Notes: generated by a model not told the origin, from the sequence alone. Counted from the stretch's first letter, positions 35,955 through 45,804 are shown. The stretch is 64,000 nt of DNA from Ruegeria arenilitoris (GCF_013031355.1 NZ_WPZO01000001.1:558001-622000), one strand, 5' to 3'. Numbers and translations are program-made.

Positions 35955-37183
35955 GATATTTAGCCTTCCTCATGTTCTCGCTGTTTCCGTGCGCGGTATT
36001 CGCGCAAACCTCGAACTCACCGCAACCGCAGGTCACGGTGCAGCCGCCAAGTGAGGACGTGATCGTCGGGCAACCGGCCATCCTGCGCATAAAGGTTCTG
36101 GTGCCGACCTTCATGCCGTCTCCTCCGATCTTTCCCGCACTTGAACAGGAAAACCTTCTGGTGCGCCTGCCCGAGCGCGCTTCGGGGCCTGTCAGCGAGT
36201 CCGTGAACGGCGCGACATGGTCCGGCGTTCAGCGGAGCTATCGCATCTACCCTCTGGCGCCGGGCGCGATTGAGTTTGACGCTCAGGACATGACGGTCAC
36301 GTTTGCGGACCCGGAAACAAACAGCCCGACCCAGGTTTCCGTTTCGCTGCCGCCGATCAAAATCAACGCCGTGGTCCCGGATGGTGCGCGAGACCTAAGC
36401 CCTCTGATTATCGCGACGGGCTTTGAACTGGAGCAGGAGGTAGAAGGCCCAACCGAAATGCAGGCAGGCGATGCGGTCACCCGGCGGCTGACAGCACGCA
36501 TTTGGGGCACGAGCCCGATCATGATCCCGCAGTTAATCCAGAATAATCAGGACCCTCTGCTACGCCCTTATCCCAAAGAGGCACGGTTCACCGAAACCGA
36601 GGATCGCGGCATTCTGTCGGGCCAACGTATTGATGAAACTGTTTACCTGGCCCAGGACGGCGGTGAAACTCAGCTGCCGCCGGTTTCTCTGCAGTGGTTC
36701 AACCTGACAACGAACGCCGTAGAAACCGTTGACGTCGAAGCCGTGGAACTGAAGCTGGCTGCGCCCAAACCCGAACTTCCGTCCGCATATACATTGATCA
36801 GGTACTTTGTGTGGGTCGCCGCAACACTGGTGGCCGTCTGGACCCTTATGCGGTGGATGACACCGCGATATCGCAGTTGGAAGGCGGCGCGTGAACAGGC
36901 ATACCGCGCGTCCCCGGAATTCGCCCTCGCGCAACTGCGCCGTGCACTGCATGACCAAGACCTTTCGGCCGCATATTCTGCGCTTGAGACTTGGAAGCGG
37001 CGCTGTGACGACCCCCAAGGGTATCACGGCCTTGAAGCATGTTTGAGCAAGATTGGCTCAACGCGGTATAGCGCTGATAACACGAAAAAAACGCCTGATT
37101 GGCCTGGTGCAATTTCCGCCTTGAACGAACTTGTGGCTGCACCGAAAAACCGTGCCCGATCCCTTCCGCCGCTGAATCCCTGA
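35951..37183 (+). CDS. BatD-like protein
   Basis: 410 aa. A signal peptide (FLMFSLFPCAVFA) leads to periplasmic beta-rich domains starting QVTVQPPSEDVIVGQPAILR, as in BatD 'oxygen tolerance' proteins. A late transmembrane helix (about 280-297, YFVWVAATLVAVWTLMRW) and a cytoplasmic helical tail follow. It is the last gene of the MoxR-Bat operon, coupled by ATGA overlap. The stop lies 2 nt from the opposing Crp-family gene. Confidence 0.88.
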   Translation: MRYLAFLMFSLFPCAVFAQTSNSPQPQVTVQPPSEDVIVGQPAILRIKVLVPTFMPSPPIFPALEQENLLVRLPERASGPVSESVNGATWSGVQRSYRIYPLAPGAIEFDAQDMTVTFADPETNSPTQVSVSLPPIKINAVVPDGARDLSPLIIATGFELEQEVEGPTEMQAGDAVTRRLTARIWGTSPIMIPQLIQNNQDPLLRPYPKEARFTETEDRGILSGQRIDETVYLAQDGGETQLPPVSLQWFNLTTNAVETVDVEAVELKLAAPKPELPSAYTLIRYFVWVAATLVAVWTLMRWMTPRYRSWKAAREQAYRASPEFALAQLRRALHDQDLSAAYSALETWKRRCDDPQGYHGLEACLSKIGSTRYSADNTKKTPDWPGAISALNELVAAPKNRARSLPPLNP

Positions 37184-37185
37184 CC

Positions 37186-37866
37186 TCAGGTCTGGCAACT
37201 GGCGATCAGCGCCTGTCGGTCCTTCAGCCGAACGCGACCATACCCGAGTTCGATCAAATCCGTGTCAGCTAGCCGGTGCAAGATGCGGTGCAGCGTGGGC
37301 AGCGACACGGCGATCATCTCAGCCAAATCGTCCTGGGACACGTCAATCCAACCTTCGGATTCAGATGCGCCCTCATCCAGGTGAAGCAGCCGCAACACCA
37401 ACCTTTTTTCACTGCCAGTCACGGCCAGATTGGCCATTATTCGAAGCGCTGTCTGCATGTTTTCCTGGGTCAACGCATAAAAGTCGCGAACGTAATTCGG
37501 ATTGTCCCGAACCAATTTGGAAATCCGCGAGTGCGGAAAAAACAGCGTTTGCGTCTCTTGCGTGGCGACAACACTGATCAGTCGGGGGGTGTCGGCAAAA
37601 AGTGCCAAATCTCCAATCCAGAAACCGGCACCCTCGCGGTGCAGCACAAACTCCTGCCCGTCATCCGCCGGCGCTGTGATCTGAACACCACCGCTAAGGA
37701 CGGCGAAAATTCCGTTTGCCGGGTCTCCGTGATGGTACAGAGTTTCCCACGGCTCAAAGGACTTTGCAGCCCCGCAGGCCAGCAAGCCGCGACGAAACGC
37801 GTCCGAGCGTTTGCTGAACCACCCGGCCTTCTGCAAGAGCTTAATATTATTCGCTTTGTCAAACAT
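37186..37866 (-). CDS. Crp/Fnr-family transcriptional regulator
   Basis: 226 aa. The N-terminal cyclic-nucleotide-binding fold has YHHGDPANGIFAVLSGGVQI and GFWIGDLALFADTPRLISV. It lacks both the FNR cysteine cluster and a canonical CRP cAMP pocket (no E..RS), so the ligand is unknown. The dimer helix and HTH (DDLAEMIAVSLPTLHRILHR) are present. It sits between, and tail to tail with, the Bat operon and divergent from the sulfatase operon, the usual place for a local regulator. Confidence 0.9.
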   Translation of the reverse strand: MFDKANNIKLLQKAGWFSKRSDAFRRGLLACGAAKSFEPWETLYHHGDPANGIFAVLSGGVQITAPADDGQEFVLHREGAGFWIGDLALFADTPRLISVVATQETQTLFFPHSRISKLVRDNPNYVRDFYALTQENMQTALRIMANLAVTGSEKRLVLRLLHLDEGASESEGWIDVSQDDLAEMIAVSLPTLHRILHRLADTDLIELGYGRVRLKDRQALIASCQT

Positions 37867-37872
37867 TAGAAT

Positions 37873-37904
37873 TTTTCAATACCATCATATGATGAGTTTT
37901 CAAT
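37873..37904. promoter_or_regulatory. palindromic operator candidate between the regulator and sulfatase genes
   Basis: A perfect 12-bp palindrome CATCATATGATG (37883-37894) is flanked symmetrically by direct copies of TTTTCAAT (37873-37880 and 37897-37904). It lies 17 nt upstream of the regulator ATG. On the minus strand it overlaps a -10-like TATGAT (37884-37889) with a TTGCTG -35 (37906-37911) 16 nt upstream. This is a suitable site for autoregulation and for control of the divergent sulfatase gene. Confidence 0.5.
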
Positions 37905-38066
37905 CCAGCAAATCGCCTAATCTGATCGCGTTCGATTCCCGGAAGGGTGATGCTTTGCCGTTCAGAATTCGACCATTTTTTACAGACCGTTTTGGCTGAT
38001 TTCGCCAGCCGCCGAACACAGACACACCTCCGGGCCATAAAGACCCTTTCAGATCAGGAGCATACC

Positions 38067-39677
38067 ATGTCACCACCACGTTCGATTGCAAACAGGTGGC
38101 GCACCGAATTGCGTCGCATTGCTGTGGCAACTGTCGCCGTTGCGTTGGCACTTCCAGCCTGGGCGCAGGACCAGAAACCCAACATCCTGGTCATCTGGGG
38201 TGACGATGTCGGTCAGTCCAATATCTCGGCCTACACGATGGGTCTTATGGGCTATCAGACGCCGAACATCGACCGCGTCGCCAAGGAAGGCATGATTTTC
38301 ACCGACTACTATGGCGAACAATCCTGTACCGCTGGCCGCTCGTCCTACATCATGGGTCAATCGGTGTTTCGGACCGGCCTGTCCAAGGTTGGTCTGCCGG
38401 GCGCTGATCTGGGGATGCAGGTTGAGGACCCGACAATCGCGGGCCTTCTGAAGGACCATGGCTATGTCACCGGTCAGTTCGGCAAGAACCACCTAGGCGA
38501 CAAGGATGAACATCTTCCGACAAACCACGGTTTTGACGAATTTTTCGGGAATCTATACCACCTGAACGCCGAGGAAGAGCCTGAAAACGAGGATTATCCC
38601 GGCGATGCTGTTCTGGCCGACGGGCGCACCTTCCGCGAGGCTTATGGCCCACGCGGTGTCATCAAGTCCAAGGCCGACGGCACCATCGAGGATACCGGCC
38701 CCCTGACCCGTAAGCGCATGGAGACCGTGGACGAAGAGACCGTTGCGGCTGCCATCGACTTCATCAAGCGTGCCCACGAACAAGGCCAACCTTTCTATGT
38801 TTGGTGGAATGGCACTCGGATGCACTTCCGTACCCACGTGAAGGATGAGATGCGCGCGCAGGCCAACGACATCGCAGGCCGCGTGACCGATGAATACACC
38901 GCAGGCATGATTGAACATGACCTTCATGTGGGTCAGTTGTTGGACCTGCTGGATGAGCTTGGCATCGCCGACAACACGATCGTCCACTATTCCACCGACA
39001 ACGGACCGCACATGAACACATGGCCGGACGCCGCCATGACACCGTTCTGGAGTGAGAAGAACACCAACTGGGAAGGTGGTTGGCGCGTTCCGTCGATGGT
39101 ACGCTGGCCCGGACAGATCGAGGCCGGTTCGGTTACCAACGAGATCGTGCACCATATGGACTGGCTGCCGACTTATCTTGCCGTCGCCGGTGATCCGGAC
39201 ATCAAGGAAAAGCTGAAGGCGGGCTACAGCTCGTCCGGTATGGGCCGTGACTACAAGGTGCATCTGGATGGCTACAATATCCTGCCCCTGCTGACCGGCG
39301 AAACCGCGGAAAGCCCACGCCGTGAGATTTTCTATTTCTCGGACGACGGTGACCTGACCGCGCTGCGCTTTGACGATTGGAAACTGATCTTCCTCGAGCA
39401 AAAGGCATGGGCCACCCTGCGTGCCTGGATGGAACCCTGGACCGAACTGCGCATTCCGCTGATCGTGAATCTGCGTCGCGATCCCTATGAGCGTGCCTAC
39501 CGGACGTCCAACACCTACTACGACTGGTTGTTGGATCGGGCCTATTTCCTGGTGCCTGCCCAACAATATGTCGGCGGCTTCCTGGAGACCTTCCAGGAGT
39601 TCCCGCCACGACAGAAGGCCGCCAGCTTCAACCTGGATCAGGTGATGGAGAAACTGTCCACACCGGCCAACAACTAA
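38067..39677 (+). CDS. secreted Cys-type sulfatase (arylsulfatase family)
   Basis: 536 aa from ATG 38067 (AGGAG ribosome site; the frame extends upstream without one). The signal peptide ends at about ALPAWAQ. ILVIWGDDVG supplies the calcium-binding aspartates. The CxAxR formylglycine motif is at C87-T-A-G-R91 (GEQSCTAGRSSY). KNHLGD and HYSTDNGP are further active-site pieces. The Cys must be matured by a formylglycine-generating enzyme not seen here. It hydrolyses sulfate esters in the periplasm; the substrate is not defined. Confidence 0.92.
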   Translation: MSPPRSIANRWRTELRRIAVATVAVALALPAWAQDQKPNILVIWGDDVGQSNISAYTMGLMGYQTPNIDRVAKEGMIFTDYYGEQSCTAGRSSYIMGQSVFRTGLSKVGLPGADLGMQVEDPTIAGLLKDHGYVTGQFGKNHLGDKDEHLPTNHGFDEFFGNLYHLNAEEEPENEDYPGDAVLADGRTFREAYGPRGVIKSKADGTIEDTGPLTRKRMETVDEETVAAAIDFIKRAHEQGQPFYVWWNGTRMHFRTHVKDEMRAQANDIAGRVTDEYTAGMIEHDLHVGQLLDLLDELGIADNTIVHYSTDNGPHMNTWPDAAMTPFWSEKNTNWEGGWRVPSMVRWPGQIEAGSVTNEIVHHMDWLPTYLAVAGDPDIKEKLKAGYSSSGMGRDYKVHLDGYNILPLLTGETAESPRREIFYFSDDGDLTALRFDDWKLIFLEQKAWATLRAWMEPWTELRIPLIVNLRRDPYERAYRTSNTYYDWLLDRAYFLVPAQQYVGGFLETFQEFPPRQKAASFNLDQVMEKLSTPANN

Positions 39678-39694
39678 CCCCTCAGCAAATGAAG

Positions 39695-39721
39695 GGCCGC
39701 CCGTCAAACGGCGGCCTTTTT
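39695..39721 (+). terminator. intrinsic terminator/attenuator between sulfatase and HAD genes
   Basis: GGCCGCC(C)G (39695-39703), loop TCAAA, CGGCGGCC (39709-39716) with one bulged C, then TTTTT. It lies 17 nt after the sulfatase stop and 25 nt before the HAD gene start. It would reduce but not necessarily abolish expression of the downstream gene. Confidence 0.7.
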
Positions 39722-39745
39722 CCGATTCAAATAGGGAAATTTCAA

Positions 39746-40720
39746 ATGAGGAATGCTGCTCTTTCGGTCGCTGTTTTCATGATACCGGCGGCTTTGTTTG
39801 CCGACCCACTGCCCAGTTGGGGCACGTCCGCGTCCAAAGACAGGATCATCGAGTTTGTTGAGGCTGTAACCGACCCGAACGGTGTCGATTACGTAACCCC
39901 GGCCGAGCGGGTTGCGGTGTTCGACAATGACGGCACGCTATGGGCCGAGCAGCCTGTCTATTTTCAACTGACCTTCGCATTGGATCGCCTTGCCGAACTG
40001 GCTGAGGCGGACCCCTCGATCCTGACTACGCCGACACTGGAAGCTGCGGCAAAGGGTGATTTGCAAGCCGTTGCCGAGGGCGGTCACGATGCCTTGATCG
40101 AGGTCCTGAACACCACGCATTCCGGCGCCAGTGTCGAAGAATTCCAGTCGACAGTCGCCGAGTGGCTGGACACCGCGCGCCACCCCGATACCGGTTTGAC
40201 TTACGATCAGATGACATATCAGCCGATGGTGGAACTGCTGCGCTATCTCAGGGATGAAGGGTTCAGCACCTATATCGTCTCGGGCGGTGGCCTGCATTTT
40301 ATGCGCGTATTTGCCGAGGATGCCTATGGCATTCCGCCCGAGCAGGTTCTGGGGACTTATGCCGATACGACCTATGAAACGGCCAATGGTTCGCCGGTTA
40401 TCACCAAGGCCCCGGGCATCGCCTTTATCGATGACAAAGAGGGCAAGCCCGTCAACATCGAACGTACAATCGGCAGACGCCCCATTCTGGCCGTCGGTAA
40501 CTCGGACGGTGACTTCGCCATGCTGGAATGGACCACCGCCGGCGATGGTCCGCGTCTGGGCGTCCTGATCCACCACACCGATGCCGAACGCGAATGGGCT
40601 TATGACCGCGAAAGCCCGATTGGGAAGCTGGTCGATGGGTTGGACAAAGGCCCCGGCTTGGGATGGGTCATTGTTGATATGGCGAATGATTGGAATCGCA
40701 TCTACACTGGGGGTGAATAA
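39746..40720 (+). CDS. secreted HAD-family phosphatase
   Basis: 324 aa from ATG 39746 (AGGGA ribosome site). Signal peptide ALSVAVFMIPAALFA. HAD motif I is AVFDNDGTLW (nucleophile Asp and acid Asp), motif II TYIVSGGGLHF, and motif III/IV is ILAVGNSDGDFAML. It resembles SerB-like phosphatases rather than dehalogenases. Periplasmic HAD proteins of this kind recur beside arylsulfatase genes; a phosphomonoester substrate is inferred. It is followed 23 nt later by a cardiolipin synthase gene. Confidence 0.88.
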   Translation: MRNAALSVAVFMIPAALFADPLPSWGTSASKDRIIEFVEAVTDPNGVDYVTPAERVAVFDNDGTLWAEQPVYFQLTFALDRLAELAEADPSILTTPTLEAAAKGDLQAVAEGGHDALIEVLNTTHSGASVEEFQSTVAEWLDTARHPDTGLTYDQMTYQPMVELLRYLRDEGFSTYIVSGGGLHFMRVFAEDAYGIPPEQVLGTYADTTYETANGSPVITKAPGIAFIDDKEGKPVNIERTIGRRPILAVGNSDGDFAMLEWTTAGDGPRLGVLIHHTDAEREWAYDRESPIGKLVDGLDKGPGLGWVIVDMANDWNRIYTGGE

Positions 40721-40743
40721 GGCACTCAGAGACCGATAACCCC

Positions 40744-42156
40744 ATGTGGACACTTCTAGTTTCCGCGTTCGTCTTTTTTCTATACGTGACGGCCGCGGTG
40801 TTTTCGATACGGGCGGCCCAGACCGCCCGCACGCCACAAGGGGCCGTCGGATGGGTGGTCCTTTTGATCTCAGCCCCGTTTGTCGGCGTGCCACTATATC
40901 TGTTTCTGGGGCACCACCGGTTCCGCGGTTATCGTATTGCTCGCAAGCACAGCGAGCGAGTCGTTGAAGGCATCAAGACCTTTGCGGATTTCTCGAAACC
41001 CGACCCGGACTCGATGCCCATCAACCCCCGCCCGTTCGAAGTGCTAGCGCATCTGCCTGTCTCGCGCGGGAACGGGGCCGAGTTACTGATTGATGGGCAA
41101 GCGACGTTCGACGCCATTTTTAAAGCCATCGATGCGGCGCGGAATTATGTCCTGATCCAGTTCTACATCGTCCGGGATGATGCGCTTGGCAAACAGCTCA
41201 AGGAAAAGCTGATTGCCGCCACCAAACGCGGTGTGTCGGTACGGTTTATGACGGATGCTGTGGGCAGCTATGGCTTGCCAACAGCCTATCTGGATGAATT
41301 GCGCGCCGCCGGGATTGAGATCGCCAACCCGCGGGACCGTCGCGGGCCGCAATACCGCTTTCAGTTAAATTACCGCAATCACCGCAAGACCGTGATCATC
41401 GATGGGGAAACAGGATTCATCGGCGGGCATAATGTTGGTGTCGAATACTTGGGGCAAGACGCGTATTTCGGCCACTGGCGCGACACACATATCCAGATGA
41501 CCGGCCATATCGTCCGGCAATTGCAGTTGATTTTCACCGAAGACTGGCACTGGGCCCATGAAGAGGACCTGATCGAACAGCTGGACTGGGCCGGATCGGA
41601 ATCCGAGCAGGACATGAACGCCCTGATCGTTGCGACCGGCCCGGGCGATGACACGGAAACCGGCGCAATGATGTTCTTTGCCGCCATCACCGAAGCGAAA
41701 GAGAGGCTGTGGATCGCCTCTCCCTATTTCGTGCCGGATATCGACATCATGACCGCCCTGCAACACGCCGCCTTGCGTGGTGTGGACGTGCGTATTCTCG
41801 TGCCGGACGTGATCGACCACCGCCTACCCTGGCTGGCTGCGTTTGCCTATTTCGATGAGGTCACGGATTGCGGCGCGCGGGTGTTCCGCTACACCGATGG
41901 CTTCATGCACCAGAAGGCCTTTGTAGTCGACGACACGCTGGCGGCCGTGGGAACCACCAATCTGGACAACCGCTCTTTCCGTCTGAACTTTGAGGCAATG
42001 GCCTTGTTCTTTGATCCAAAAGCGGCGCAAGCGGTGGACGAAATGCTGCGGGCCGATTTCGAAAAAAGTTATGAGCTGACCAAGAAACTGCCCGACCAAC
42101 CGGCATTTATCAGATTTGGGTCGCCCCTTGCGCGGCTGTTCGCGCCGATCCTTTAG
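40744..42156 (+). CDS. cls: cardiolipin synthase (phospholipase D family)
   Basis: 470 aa (E. coli ClsA 486). Two N-terminal membrane helices precede two PLD half-sites with HxKx4D motifs: NHRKTVIIDGETGFIGGHN and MHQKAFVVDDTLAAVGTTN. It condenses two phosphatidylglycerols, or a related pair, to cardiolipin at the inner membrane. The C-terminal FGSPLARLFAPIL is typical. Its stop shares TTAG with the opposing K+ channel gene stop. Confidence 0.92.
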   Translation: MWTLLVSAFVFFLYVTAAVFSIRAAQTARTPQGAVGWVVLLISAPFVGVPLYLFLGHHRFRGYRIARKHSERVVEGIKTFADFSKPDPDSMPINPRPFEVLAHLPVSRGNGAELLIDGQATFDAIFKAIDAARNYVLIQFYIVRDDALGKQLKEKLIAATKRGVSVRFMTDAVGSYGLPTAYLDELRAAGIEIANPRDRRGPQYRFQLNYRNHRKTVIIDGETGFIGGHNVGVEYLGQDAYFGHWRDTHIQMTGHIVRQLQLIFTEDWHWAHEEDLIEQLDWAGSESEQDMNALIVATGPGDDTETGAMMFFAAITEAKERLWIASPYFVPDIDIMTALQHAALRGVDVRILVPDVIDHRLPWLAAFAYFDEVTDCGARVFRYTDGFMHQKAFVVDDTLAAVGTTNLDNRSFRLNFEAMALFFDPKAAQAVDEMLRADFEKSYELTKKLPDQPAFIRFGSPLARLFAPIL

Positions 42157-42587
42157 GACATCAGTTCTTCTTTGAAAACCTGTGTCATCAGCGCGACCAT
42201 AAAGGCCGTGGATAACCCGAAGGCCAACAAGCCCGTAACCGAGGCAAAAGCCCCGAAAATGCGCAGTGGTTCCCCCAAAACGATGTCGCCGTAGCCCAAG
42301 GTCGTGAATGTCACCAGCGAGAAATACAGAGCCGAGTTCCAGTCGGGCAGCACGTCCCCAAACACCCAGACAACCGCCCAAAGCCAGACCTGAAACGTGT
42401 GGATGGCCACGATAAAGAAAAGCGCGATACAGATCGGAGCCGCAATCGAAACGAACCTTTTGCTGTTTTCCAAGCGCAGGGACGCAACCCGTACAACCTG
42501 CGTGCACCACGTCAGAAGGATAATCTCGATCAGAAAGCAGATGCCCAGATAGATACTGCCCCAAAGGATCTGCTGCGTTAACGTCAT
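42153..42587 (-). CDS. small two-helix-type K+ channel (Ion_trans_2)
   Basis: 144 aa from ATG 42587; upstream extension is Cys/Arg-rich non-coding-like sequence. It has about four hydrophobic segments. The pore loop LVTFTTLGYGDIVL (filter at about 95-101) is followed by the inner helix GLLAFGLSTAFMVALMTQVF. There is no cytoplasmic RCK or cNMP domain. Such minimal KcsA-like channels probably work as tetramers. It is convergent with cls. Confidence 0.85.
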   Translation of the reverse strand: MTLTQQILWGSIYLGICFLIEIILLTWCTQVVRVASLRLENSKRFVSIAAPICIALFFIVAIHTFQVWLWAVVWVFGDVLPDWNSALYFSLVTFTTLGYGDIVLGEPLRIFGAFASVTGLLAFGLSTAFMVALMTQVFKEELMS

Positions 42588-42745
42588 CAATTCGCTTATC
42601 TTGTTCCGGCCTGAAGAAGTTCCACCACAATGGCGACTTAACCTGCAAAGGACAAGGCTGCGGCGAATGGAAACGAATGCGGCTGGGTGCTGGACTCTGG
42701 CGAGCAGCAGCGCACATTGTTTCTGGCACAGTCCGAGGTATTTGC

Positions 42746-43393
42746 ATGTTGCTGACGATCGACAGGGTCCAAAAATCCTATCCGGGTGGGCGCCCCGTTT
42801 TGCGGGACGTGTCACTGACCCTCGATCAGGGTCAGACACTGGCTCTGACAGGAGAAAGCGGCAGCGGCAAAAGCACGCTTCTCAATCTGGCGGCGGCATT
42901 GGACAGTTTCGACGGCGGAGAGATCACGCTGAGCGGCACCGCCCTGTCGCCGCTAGATGACGCGGGGCGCGCCACGCTGCGACGCCAATGCGTTTCGCTG
43001 GTGTTTCAGCAATTCAACCTGATCCCCTCGCTGACAGTCGCGCAGAATCTAACGTTTCACGCCCGGCTGGCAGGCCGCGAGGATGCAGACTGGACGGGAC
43101 AACTGGCCGAACGGCTGGGCCTGTCCGACCTGCTGACGCGCTTCCCCGAAAGCCTTTCGGGTGGGCAGCAACAGCGCGTCGCCATCGGGCGCGCTATGGC
43201 TGCGCGGCCGAAGCTGCTGCTGGCGGATGAACCTACAGGCAATCTGGACGAAACCGCCAGCGCCACTGTGCTGGACCTGATGCTGGCGCTGGTGGCCGAT
43301 ACCGGGGCCGCCCTGCTGTTGGTCACTCATTCGCAGAGCATCGCCGGGCGGCTGGACCGGCACGCGCATCTGGCCGGCGGTCACATCGCATGA
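42746..43393 (+). CDS. ABC transporter ATP-binding protein (LolD/MacB-like)
   Basis: 215 aa from ATG 42746 (GAGG ribosome site). Walker A is GESGSGKST (about residues 36-44), Q-loop [13 protein letters not shown], signature [16 protein letters not shown], Walker [13 protein letters not shown] and switch H in LLVTHS. This subclass powers FtsX-type mechanotransmission permeases rather than classic pumps. The stop overlaps the permease start (ATGA). Confidence 0.93.
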   Translation: MLLTIDRVQKSYPGGRPVLRDVSLTLDQGQTLALTGESGSGKSTLLNLAAALDSFDGGEITLSGTALSPLDDAGRATLRRQCVSLVFQQFNLIPSLTVAQNLTFHARLAGREDADWTGQLAERLGLSDLLTRFPESLSGGQQQRVAIGRAMAARPKLLLADEPTGNLDETASATVLDLMLALVADTGAALLLVTHSQSIAGRLDRHAHLAGGHIA

Positions 43394-45804
43394 CCGGCGC
43401 GGTCATACAGGCTCTGTTTTCGCATTGGCGGCGTCACAAGCTGCAACTGGCCACCTTGCTGATCGGAATTGCCTTGGCCACAGGGCTCTGGTCCGCCGTG
43501 CAGGCCATCAACGCCGAGGCGCGCGCCAGCTATCAGCGCGCCAGCGATCAGCTTGCGCTGGGTCTGTACGACGAATTGCGCGACCCGTCCGGCACGATCC
43601 CAATTGCACGCTACGTCACGCTGCGCCGCGCCGGGTGGCAAGTGGCGGCGGTTCTTGAAGGCCCCCTGCGCCTGAACGGGCGCACGGTGCAGGTGATGGG
43701 CGTCGATATGGTGGCCTATCCCGCCCTGCCCGCCGTAACGCAGATCGAACAATCCGAAACACCCCCTGATCCAGCCGACATGCTGACCGCGCCCGGTCAT
43801 CTCCTGACATCCCCCGAACTGGCCGAGGTGCTGAAGGCACTAGACGGTCTTCCTCCGATCCTGCAATCAAACGCAGTTCCACCTGACCTGATCCTCACCG
43901 ATATCGGCGTCGCCGAGACCCTGCTGGAGAAACCCGGTCGGATCTCCCGCCTATTGGTGCTGCCCGAACAACCGCGCGGCATCCCTCGGCTGTCAGACAT
44001 CGCGCCCGAACTGGAGCGCGTTGAGGCCTCCTCCCGGCTGGATGCGGCGCAACTGACGGACAGTTTTCACCTGAACCTGACGGCCTTTGGCCTGCTGTCC
44101 TTTGCCGTTGGGCTCTTCATTGTTCATGGCACCGTCGGGCTGGCCTTTGCCCAGCGGCGCGCGATGATCCGCACCTTGCGAGCGCTGGGCGTGTCGATGC
44201 GGCGGTTGGTCTGGATGATCATGGCCGAACTGACCCTGCTGGCCCTGATCGGCGGCCTATTGGGATTGGTGCTCGGGTTCTTACTGGCCGGAGCCTTGCT
44301 GCCCGACGTTGCCGCCACCCTGCGAGGGCTATACGGCGCACCGGTCGACGGGCAGATGACCCTGCAACCGCAATGGGTTCTGGCCGGTCTGGCGATGGCC
44401 TTTGCAGGCACACTACTGGCCAGCGGTCAGGCCCTGTTTCGCCTTTCCCGAATGCCCTTGCTGACAGGGGCTGGCTTGCAGTCCTGGCGAGGCGCGGAAA
44501 ACGGTCACCGCACCACCGGGTTGATCGGTTTGATCCTGATCGCAGGCGGTTTTGTCGTTGGGTACGCATTCGAGGGACTGATCGCTGGCTTTGCGATGGT
44601 GGGCGGCATCCTGACGGGGGCCGCTCTGATCTTGCCCTATCTGCTTTCGCTTGCCCTGTCGGCCTTCCAGCGCAGCGCAAGCAGGCCAGTCGCGCAGTGG
44701 GTTTGGGCCGATATGCAAGCGCAGCTGCCCGGCCTGTCCTTGGCATTGATGGCGCTTCTGCTGGCGCTGGCGGCGAATATCGGCGTTGGCACCATGGTAT
44801 CCAGCTTTCGGCTGACCTTCACCGGCTGGCTCGATCAACGCCTGACCTCCGAACTTTATGTAACCGCCGCGGACAATCGGCAAGGCCAGCAGATCGCACA
44901 GTGGCTGGACCCGCAGGCGGACGCGGTTCTACCGATCCGCAGCATTGAACTGGCGCACAAAACGGGGCCGTTGTTTCTGTATGGGATCGTAGACCATCAA
45001 ACCTACCGCGATCACTGGCCGATCATCGCATCCTCAGATGGCGTGTGGGACCGCCTTCATGCGGGCAAGGCCGTGCTGATCAACGAACAACTCGCCCGTC
45101 GTTCGGACCTGTGGCCCGGAGACGCGCTAACCCTCAAAGAGGGTCATACCTTGACCATTGCGGGCGTCTATTCGGATTACGGAAACCCGACCGGTCAGGC
45201 CATCGTGTCGATGCCACAACTGGACCGGATCGCACCGGGCGCAGACACGCGCCGGTTCGGTATCCGTCTAGACCCCGAACGGGCAACCGAGATGGCGCAA
45301 GCCCTGCGGGACCAGTTTGACTTGCCACGTCAGGCGGTCGTACAGCAAGCGGCGATGAAAGCGCAGTCTCTGGCGATCTTTGAGAAGACCTTTGTGGTGA
45401 CTTCGGCGCTGAACGTTCTGACGCTCGGCGTTGCTGGCTTTGCCATCCTGACCAGTCTGCTGACATTGTGGACCCAACGCTTGCCGCAAATTGCTCCGGT
45501 CTGGGCGCTGGGGCTGACACGGGCTCAACTGGCACGGTTGGAACTGTTGCGCAGCGTGCTGTTGGCCGCGCTGACGGCAGTGCTGGCCCTGCCATTGGGG
45601 TTGGTTCTGGCCTGGGCCCTGCTGGCAGTGATCAACGTGCAAGCCTTTGGTTGGCGGCTACCGATGTATCTGTTCCCATTGGACTGGGCTTATCTTTTCG
45701 CACTGACTTTGCTGGCCGCCTTTGTCGCTGCCGCCCTACCCGCGCTGCGTTTGCTTCGACTACCACCTGCCGATTTGCTGAGGGTGTTTGCCAATGAACG
45801 TTAA
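43390..45804 (+). CDS. FtsX/MacB-type ABC permease with duplicated FtsX domain
   Basis: 804 aa. An N-terminal helix (about 19-38) and a periplasmic region lead to a first FtsX core (about 225-385, AFGLLSFAVGLFIVHGTVG). Two more helices lead into a second periplasmic part and a second FtsX core at the C-terminus (SALNVLTLGVAGFAILTSLL to PLDWAYLFALTLLAAFVAAALP). This is the long-permease arrangement that fuses two units, like AttF/AttG combined. It overlaps both the ATPase and the AttH-like gene, giving one transport unit. Confidence 0.9.
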   Translation: MTGAVIQALFSHWRRHKLQLATLLIGIALATGLWSAVQAINAEARASYQRASDQLALGLYDELRDPSGTIPIARYVTLRRAGWQVAAVLEGPLRLNGRTVQVMGVDMVAYPALPAVTQIEQSETPPDPADMLTAPGHLLTSPELAEVLKALDGLPPILQSNAVPPDLILTDIGVAETLLEKPGRISRLLVLPEQPRGIPRLSDIAPELERVEASSRLDAAQLTDSFHLNLTAFGLLSFAVGLFIVHGTVGLAFAQRRAMIRTLRALGVSMRRLVWMIMAELTLLALIGGLLGLVLGFLLAGALLPDVAATLRGLYGAPVDGQMTLQPQWVLAGLAMAFAGTLLASGQALFRLSRMPLLTGAGLQSWRGAENGHRTTGLIGLILIAGGFVVGYAFEGLIAGFAMVGGILTGAALILPYLLSLALSAFQRSASRPVAQWVWADMQAQLPGLSLALMALLLALAANIGVGTMVSSFRLTFTGWLDQRLTSELYVTAADNRQGQQIAQWLDPQADAVLPIRSIELAHKTGPLFLYGIVDHQTYRDHWPIIASSDGVWDRLHAGKAVLINEQLARRSDLWPGDALTLKEGHTLTIAGVYSDYGNPTGQAIVSMPQLDRIAPGADTRRFGIRLDPERATEMAQALRDQFDLPRQAVVQQAAMKAQSLAIFEKTFVVTSALNVLTLGVAGFAILTSLLTLWTQRLPQIAPVWALGLTRAQLARLELLRSVLLAALTAVLALPLGLVLAWALLAVINVQAFGWRLPMYLFPLDWAYLFALTLLAAFVAAALPALRLLRLPPADLLRVFANER

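Noticed and set aside
37186..37866. Crp-family protein as an oxygen-sensing FNR
   Set aside because: The N-terminal cysteine cluster is missing, and the nearby palindrome is not an FNR box.
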